A DNA stretch of 25,972 nt from Patescibacteria group bacterium (GTDB lineage Bacteria > Patescibacteriota > Microgenomatia > UBA8517), in the NCBI GenBank assembly GCA_025057695.1, contig JANWVB010000005.1, positions 1 through 25,972 on the forward strand, given 5' to 3'. Made by a program: the position numbers and the translations under genes. Positions 21,958-25,972 of this stretch are shown here, in pieces. Below the pieces are notes generated by a model, which was not told the origin of the DNA, searched no databases, and saw only the letters and a list, made by a program, of their open reading frames with translations. Each line of letters begins with the position of its first letter. The first letter of the stretch is position 1.

Positions 21958-22419
21958 TTAAACTTGATTTAAGTTTATACGCTTTTTCTTTTTTATAGCA
22001 AGACTAAGAGGTGAATATGTTTTTTTAAAAAACTTAGGCTTTGTCTCAATAATTGGATTTGATTGCAGTTTTGTTTTATTAAACAAAATTTGCACTTTTT
22101 TTAAAATCATTTGACATTCTTGAATTATTTCCTCATAATTTTTTTTAGCATTTGAGTTTAAGGCAAAAAAAACTATATCAGCGCCAAATCTATCTTGCAA
22201 AAGCGTTCTTCTGGCTCCTTCCATTATGGCTCGTTTTATATAATTCCTATAAACCGCCACTTTTGATACTTTTGTTGAAACAATAGCCGCAAACCTTTGA
22301 TGTTCAAGATCATTTGGAAGAAAAGAAACTCGCAAACATGGGGAATAAACTTTTTTGCCTGCTTTTTTTATAAGTTCGATTCTGAAAGAACTTGAAATCG
22401 TATACTTTCGTGAAATCAT
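21958..22419 (-). CDS. rnpA: Ribonuclease P protein component
   Basis: This protein pairs with the RNase P RNA to mature the 5' ends of tRNAs. Family marks are SSSFRIELIKKAGKKVYSP near the start, RFAAIVSTKVSKVAVYRNYIKRAI (the RNR-type RNA-binding motif) and GADIVFFALNSNAK. At 153 residues it is longer than the usual 110-125; the extra part is a basic C-terminal tail from about 115 on (KTYSPLSLAIKKKKRINLN). It starts 21 bases after rpmH. The RNase P RNA gene is not recognised in this window. Confidence 0.94.
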   Translation of the reverse strand: MISRKYTISSSFRIELIKKAGKKVYSPCLRVSFLPNDLEHQRFAAIVSTKVSKVAVYRNYIKRAIMEGARRTLLQDRFGADIVFFALNSNAKKNYEEIIQECQMILKKVQILFNKTKLQSNPIIETKPKFFKKTYSPLSLAIKKKKRINLNQV

Positions 22420-22440
22420 TAAAGGCTAGTTTAAAACTAA

Positions 22441-22578
22441 TTACGCTAAAATGCGATGACGACCTTTAAGAAATCTATTTTTCATTACAAGTTTGCCTTT
22501 TTTTGTCGAATTTCTTGCGCGAAAACCTTGTTTTCTAGCTTTTTTAACAATGCTTGGCTTAAAAGTTCTTTTAGTCAT
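22441..22578 (-). CDS. rpmH: Large ribosomal subunit protein bL34
   Basis: It is a short, very basic 50S protein of 45 residues: MTKRTFKPSIVKKARKQGF, then RARNSTKKGKL and a C-terminal KGRHRILA. The family core KRTFxPS...GFRAR...KGR is intact; the usual M after FRAR is N here. It is the first gene of the leftward operon rpmH-rnpA-yidD-yidC-jag and diverges from dnaA with 154 bases between. This is the standard order beside many bacterial origins. Confidence 0.97.
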   Translation of the reverse strand: MTKRTFKPSIVKKARKQGFRARNSTKKGKLVMKNRFLKGRHRILA

Positions 22579-22595
22579 AATTTTAAATCAGGCAA

Positions 22596-22625
22596 ATTAT
22601 ACCAAACAATTAAAAATTAAAACAA
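22596..22625 (-). promoter_or_regulatory. Promoter of the rpmH operon
   Basis: On the minus strand TTGTTT (22625-22620) and TATAAT (22601-22596) are 18 bases apart. Transcription would begin near 22589, about 11 bases before the rpmH ATG. Confidence 0.65.
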
Positions 22626-22732
22626 CCAAAAGATATAATTTTTAGGGTAGACGAATTGTTGATAAGTTAATAGATTATAGTACATAAGATTATTTTCTGC
22701 CTCTTTATTTTTCTTCAACAAAAAATGGTTGT

Positions 22733-24127
22733 ATGGATATTGATAAAATTGATAAAAGATCTTTATGGAAACAAACTCTGGAAAGAGTAAAAGTAAGCGT
22801 CACACTGCCAAACTATAATGCGTGGTTTGCGCCAACACATCTTGTTTCTATATCACAAACAAGTTCTGGATATCTTTTAACAATAGGTTGCTCATCAAGT
22901 TTTGTCAAAAACACTTTAGAGATAAGATATCTAGGTTTTTTGCAAGAAATCTTAAAAAGCTCATTACAAAAACACTGTGAGATAGAATTCGTTGTTATAA
23001 CAGATCCAAACAAAACTATTCCTTCAAAAGAAATTGAATCTTCAACACCACTTTTTGAAAATTTGTTTGCAAAAACCGAAAATATTGATAATAAAGCAAC
23101 TTCTTGCGGATTAAGAAAAGGTTACACATTCACTAATTTTGCAGTGTCATCTTCAAACCAGATGGCTTGGGCGGCAGCGGAAGCTGTAGCCAACAATCCC
23201 GGAAACGCCTATAATCCGCTTTTTATATGGGGTGGGGTAGGGGTTGGCAAAACACACTTGATGAACGCGATAGGATATACCATTTTAGAATCTCAAATAG
23301 AAGCAAATATTTTGCTTTGCACAGGAGAACAGTTTACAAACGATATAGTAGAAGGTATAAGAAACAAAACAACCCAGTCTGTTCGCAATAAATATAGAAA
23401 GTTAAAAGCTTTGTTTGTTGATGATATACAATTTATCGCCGGAAAAGACGCAGTACAAGAAGAATTTTTTCATACATTTAATGCGTTAGTTAATTCAGGC
23501 GGTCAAGTGGTATTAACTTCAGACCGTCCGCCTTCAGAAATAGCCAAACTGGAAGAAAGGTTAAAAAGCAGATTCGAAGCAGGACTAATAGTAGATATTG
23601 CTCAACCTGATTTTGAACTTAGATGCGCAATATTGCAAATAAAATCAAAAGAAAAAGGACTGGAATTAGATATGGATATAATACAAACAATAGCCGCAAA
23701 CACCAATTCTGCTCGCCAAATAGAAGGTTTTTTAATAAGATTAATTACAGAGATAAAAGTTAGAGGCATAGAAATAACTCCATACTATGTTCTTGAAATG
23801 TTAGGCAAACCACAAAAAGATGAGGGAAAAAATATAAATATCAAATTAACTCCAGACGAGGTTGTTCTGAAAATAGCTAAATATTTTTCAATAGGAAAAA
23901 GATCTCTTTTAGGCAGTTCAAGGCAAAAAAACTTCGTTTTACCACGCCAAATATTAATGTATATACTTCGCGTCGAGCTTGGTTTGTCTTTACAAGAAAT
24001 AGGAAGAGTTACAGGTGGAAGAGACCATACCACTGTGATGCACGCTGTGGATAAAATAAAACAACTGATTTCTACCAATGTGAATATTCGTGGGGATATT
24101 GAGGGGATAAAAAAAATGCTTTTGTGA
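22733..24127 (+). CDS. dnaA: Chromosomal replication initiator DnaA
   Basis: DnaA binds DnaA boxes, opens the origin and loads the helicase. Domain I (about 8-90) starts LWKQTLERVKVSVTLPNYNAWF. After a short linker the AAA+ domain begins at YTFTNFAVSSSNQMAWAAA; Walker A is GGVGVGKTHL (167-176), Walker B is LFVDDIQF (227-234), and LTSDRPP and RLKSRFEAGL supply the sensor and arginine-finger region. Domain IV ends with the DNA-binding signature GGRDHTTVMHAVDKI (428-442). At 464 residues it is normal. The stop is TGA, evidence for the standard bacterial code. No clear Shine-Dalgarno; an out-of-frame ATG lies eight bases before the start. oriC follows directly. Confidence 0.98.
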   Translation: MDIDKIDKRSLWKQTLERVKVSVTLPNYNAWFAPTHLVSISQTSSGYLLTIGCSSSFVKNTLEIRYLGFLQEILKSSLQKHCEIEFVVITDPNKTIPSKEIESSTPLFENLFAKTENIDNKATSCGLRKGYTFTNFAVSSSNQMAWAAAEAVANNPGNAYNPLFIWGGVGVGKTHLMNAIGYTILESQIEANILLCTGEQFTNDIVEGIRNKTTQSVRNKYRKLKALFVDDIQFIAGKDAVQEEFFHTFNALVNSGGQVVLTSDRPPSEIAKLEERLKSRFEAGLIVDIAQPDFELRCAILQIKSKEKGLELDMDIIQTIAANTNSARQIEGFLIRLITEIKVRGIEITPYYVLEMLGKPQKDEGKNINIKLTPDEVVLKIAKYFSIGKRSLLGSSRQKNFVLPRQILMYILRVELGLSLQEIGRVTGGRDHTTVMHAVDKIKQLISTNVNIRGDIEGIKKMLL

Positions 24128-24261
24128 ACTAATAAAAAATTATCTACTTATCCACAAAACAAATTGTTTTATCCACATTTTATTCCACAAAAAAACAGCG
24201 TTTGTTATAAACAATTAAAATCAATCTGAATCCAAGCTGTTAATCCACTTATCCACTAAAC

Positions 24262-24279
24262 CTACTACTACTGCTACTT
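24262..24279 (+). promoter_or_regulatory. DnaA-trio unwinding element
   Basis: The trinucleotides CTA CTA CTA CTG CTA CTT follow the DnaA box TTATCCACT (24249-24257) after four bases and lead into ATTTAAC. This matches the DnaA-trio (3'-GAT-5' on the other strand) of the basal unwinding system described in Bacillus subtilis, where DnaA spreads from the box onto one strand to open it. Confidence 0.8.
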
Positions 24280-24339
24280 TATTTAACAAAGAAAATGAAA
24301 CACACAAACAAAGATTATTGTCAACTCTAAAAGTCAAAA

Positions 24340-24368
24340 TTGAAAATTCGCAATAAAGAAACTATACT
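24340..24368 (+). promoter_or_regulatory. Promoter of dnaN, near-leaderless
   Basis: TTGAAA (24340-24345) and TATACT (24363-24368) are exactly 17 bases apart. The start would fall near 24375, about five bases before the ATG at 24380, leaving no room for a ribosome-binding site. Confidence 0.65.
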
Positions 24369-24379
24369 GCCTAAAGAAT

Positions 24380-25492
24380 ATGAAATTTGAAGTAAACCAA
24401 GAGGATTTGGTGCAAAAACTTGCAATATGCACTAGGTTTTCAAGCTCTAAGGTCCAACTGCCAATTTTAGCTAATGTTTTAATTTCAGCATCATCAAATA
24501 AAATTAACCTAAAAGCAACAAATTTAGAAATTTCAATTAGCTTTAATATAGGAGCCAAGGTAATTGAAGAGGGAAGCATAACAGTTCCTGCAAGAAGCTT
24601 TTATGAAATTGTCTCTAATTTATCAAAAGGTGTTTTAGTTTTAAAATCTGAAAAAGAGCAGATAAACATTTCTCAGGAAGGATACGAAGCTATTATTTCA
24701 GGAATAAATAGTGGAGATTTTCCGGAAGTTGTTTCAACTTTTCCCCAAAAAGCAATAAGATTTGACGCTGGAAAAATGAAAAGTGTTTTTGACAATGTTC
24801 TTTTTAGTGTGTCTTCTGACGATGCAAGACCTGTTTTAAACGGTGTTTTGTTTGTTTTTGATAAAGATAGTATTTCTTTTGTTTCGACAGACGGGTTTAG
24901 GCTCACAAAAGTTAAAACAATTCTGGAAAAATTTGACGGTTTTTTAGATAAAGTAATTGTTCCTAAAAACACACTTTCGGAAGTTGCCAAGATTTTTCAA
25001 AGCGGAGATCTTTTGTTTAGTTTAGATCAAAATGACAAGCAGGTTATATTTTCTGACGGCGTTTCTTCTATTTTGTCGTCGCGGATAATTGATGGGGAAT
25101 TTCCAAATTTTGAGAAAATATTGCCAAAAGAGCCCAAATTGAGCGTTGATGTTTCCAAGGAAGATTTTTGGCAGGCGATCAGGCTTGCTTCGGTTTTTGC
25201 CAAAGATTCTTCAAATGTTGTCACTTTAGAAATACAAAAAGATGAAATGATTGTGAAATCTGAAAGTTCAAATATAGGCAAGCAATCTAAAAGAATTTTT
25301 ATAAAAAGAGTAGGTGAATATGATGATAAATTAATTATTGGCTTTAATTTTCACTTTTTGGAAGAACTTTTCAAGGTTGTTAAAGGAGAAAGTTTGGAGA
25401 TGAAAATATCATCTCCTTCAAGCCCTGTTTTGTTTTTGGATCCAAAAGATAAAAATTTTATTCACGTTATAATGCCTGTTAAAATTGAGTAG
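24380..25492 (+). CDS. dnaN: DNA polymerase III beta subunit (sliding clamp)
   Basis: DnaN forms the ring that holds DNA polymerase III on the template. Three clamp domains are present across 370 residues: MKFEVNQEDLVQKLAICTRF and LPILANVLISASSNKINLKATNLE open domain I; SSDDARPVLNGVLFVFDKDSISFVSTDGFRLTK marks domain II; and SIS-type strands with IIGFNFHFLEELFKVV and the C-terminal SSPVLFLDPKDKNFIHVIMPVKI mark domain III and the partner-binding pocket. The end in MPVKIE matches the usual MPMRL/MPVRL tail. It has its own promoter at the edge of oriC. It converges with the propeller-like gene 44 bases beyond its end. Confidence 0.98.
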   Translation: MKFEVNQEDLVQKLAICTRFSSSKVQLPILANVLISASSNKINLKATNLEISISFNIGAKVIEEGSITVPARSFYEIVSNLSKGVLVLKSEKEQINISQEGYEAIISGINSGDFPEVVSTFPQKAIRFDAGKMKSVFDNVLFSVSSDDARPVLNGVLFVFDKDSISFVSTDGFRLTKVKTILEKFDGFLDKVIVPKNTLSEVAKIFQSGDLLFSLDQNDKQVIFSDGVSSILSSRIIDGEFPNFEKILPKEPKLSVDVSKEDFWQAIRLASVFAKDSSNVVTLEIQKDEMIVKSESSNIGKQSKRIFIKRVGEYDDKLIIGFNFHFLEELFKVVKGESLEMKISSPSSPVLFLDPKDKNFIHVIMPVKIE

Positions 25493-25536
25493 ATAATTTA
25501 ATTCTTTTTATTGAAGTTATTGAAGAGTTTAATCTT

Positions 25537-25972
25537 TTACTCGATGATGATCTTTCTTGTTTTTCCTTCAGAGTCGATTACATAAGCAGTATTGCCAATT
25601 ATACCTTGAATGTAAAAAATCCCACTGTTGCTTAGATCAGCTATTTTGATGAGAGGAGAAGTTTTATTCGATCTTGTATCCAAGTAAAAGTATTCTGGAC
25701 CCTTATCGGAGTTTTGGAAAAAGACTATTATATTATTGTCTTTCCACATTGCAGTTGCATTTTTATTTTCAACTTTTAATTCTTGGGATTGTTTTGTTTC
25801 AACATTATACATAATAATTTTGTTAGAAGAGATCGCGCAAATTTTGTTCTTCTCTGGGGAAATCGAGAAATGGTTTTGTGTGGCTTCAAACAAAACTTGG
25901 TTGTTCTTTGTGTCTATTACTTGAATTTCTCCACTATCTAAAGCCTCTCCTATGGCAACTAAGGCAATTTTC
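25537..25972 (-). CDS. Beta-propeller-like protein, C-terminal part
   Basis: The frame stays open to the window edge, so the N-terminus lies outside; 144 codons plus the stop are seen. Short strand-turn repeats recur: GEIQVIDTKNNQVLFEAT, NKIIMYNVETKQSQEL, EYFYLDTRSNKTSPLI and TAYVIDSEGKTRKIII, with HFSISPEKNKICAIS resembling the S-x-D-G step of WD40/PD40 blades. This suggests a propeller, likely outside the cell or anchored, but the family and function are not identified. A TTG at 25893 could be taken as a start, but coding continues upstream of it without a break, so it is probably internal. It converges with dnaN. Confidence 0.7.
   Translation of the reverse strand, partial: KIALVAIGEALDSGEIQVIDTKNNQVLFEATQNHFSISPEKNKICAISSNKIIMYNVETKQSQELKVENKNATAMWKDNNIIVFFQNSDKGPEYFYLDTRSNKTSPLIKIADLSNSGIFYIQGIIGNTAYVIDSEGKTRKIIIE

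Larger units (their letters stand above)
24128..24379 (+). other. oriC: Probable replication origin (oriC) between dnaA and dnaN
   Basis: Two perfect DnaA boxes TTATCCACA lie at 24148-24156 and 24169-24177, 21 bases apart (two helical turns), and a one-mismatch box TTATCCACT at 24249-24257. Weaker matches include TTATCTACT 24140-24148, TTATTCCACA 24180-24189, TTATAAACA 24205-24213 and TAATCCACT 24241-24249. Four bases after the 24249 box comes a run of CTA-type trinucleotides (24262-24279) and then AT-rich DNA. The dnaA-dnaN position, box cluster and unwinding element together make this the likely origin. Confidence 0.88.

Noticed and set aside
24125..24127. UGA read as glycine, as in Gracilibacteria and Absconditabacteria
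   Set aside because: dnaA ends at TGA exactly after its normal C-terminus, so TGA acts as a stop here.

Overview
The window looks like a chromosomal segment, including the replication origin, from a small-genome, AT-rich bacterium. I favour the Candidate Phyla Radiation (Patescibacteria), possibly Microgenomates. The reasons are very low GC, hardly any Shine-Dalgarno sites, short versions of housekeeping proteins, and a DUF4012-like membrane protein, a VanW-domain protein and a membrane-anchored M23 peptidase among the core genes. This assignment is inference; no rRNA gene is present. dnaA ends in TGA, so UGA appears to be a normal stop, unlike the recoding in Gracilibacteria and Absconditabacteria. 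I see no insertion sequence, phage block or CRISPR array.

Layout. Positions 1-2408 hold the 5' part of an unrecognised gene, a 424-base gap with a GC-rich hairpin-forming island, two tRNA-Ser genes, two overlapping Nudix-type genes (the second with a degenerate Nudix box) and tRNA-Arg. Positions 2475-7262 hold a two-gene redox unit (flavin reductase and Bcp peroxiredoxin), an hsp20 gene behind a clear CIRCE operator, tRNA-Cys, an odd promoter/double-terminator cassette, an M23 peptidase and the groES-groEL operon. Positions 7267-12384 hold a membrane-anchored solute-binding-like protein diverging from a VanW protein, then tsaD. Positions 12395-15509 hold tsaC and then valS, which is preceded by a leader with strong T-box riboswitch hallmarks. 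Positions 15506-20158 hold two small membrane-anchored proteins, bL25, a large DUF4012-like protein and an RNase HI. Positions 20251-25972 hold the classic origin neighbourhood: rpmH-rnpA-yidD-yidC-jag leftward, dnaA and dnaN rightward, and the 3' part of a beta-propeller-like gene.

How the parts work together. The dnaA-dnaN intergenic region carries two perfect DnaA boxes, several near-matches and a CTA-trinucleotide run matching the DnaA-trio unwinding element, so it is the likely oriC. The leftward operon makes a ribosomal protein, the RNase P protein and the membrane-protein insertion machinery. tsaC and tsaD supply two steps of the t6A modification of ANN-decoding tRNAs. hsp20 and groESL are the heat-shock genes, but only hsp20 has a recognisable CIRCE; groES has a good sigma-70 type promoter followed by a different inverted repeat.

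The observations most worth checking are the T-box-like valS leader, the BUS-type origin, the cassette at 4254-4353, the GC-rich island near 630-785, and the near-leaderless promoters of jag, dnaN and the flavin reductase gene.
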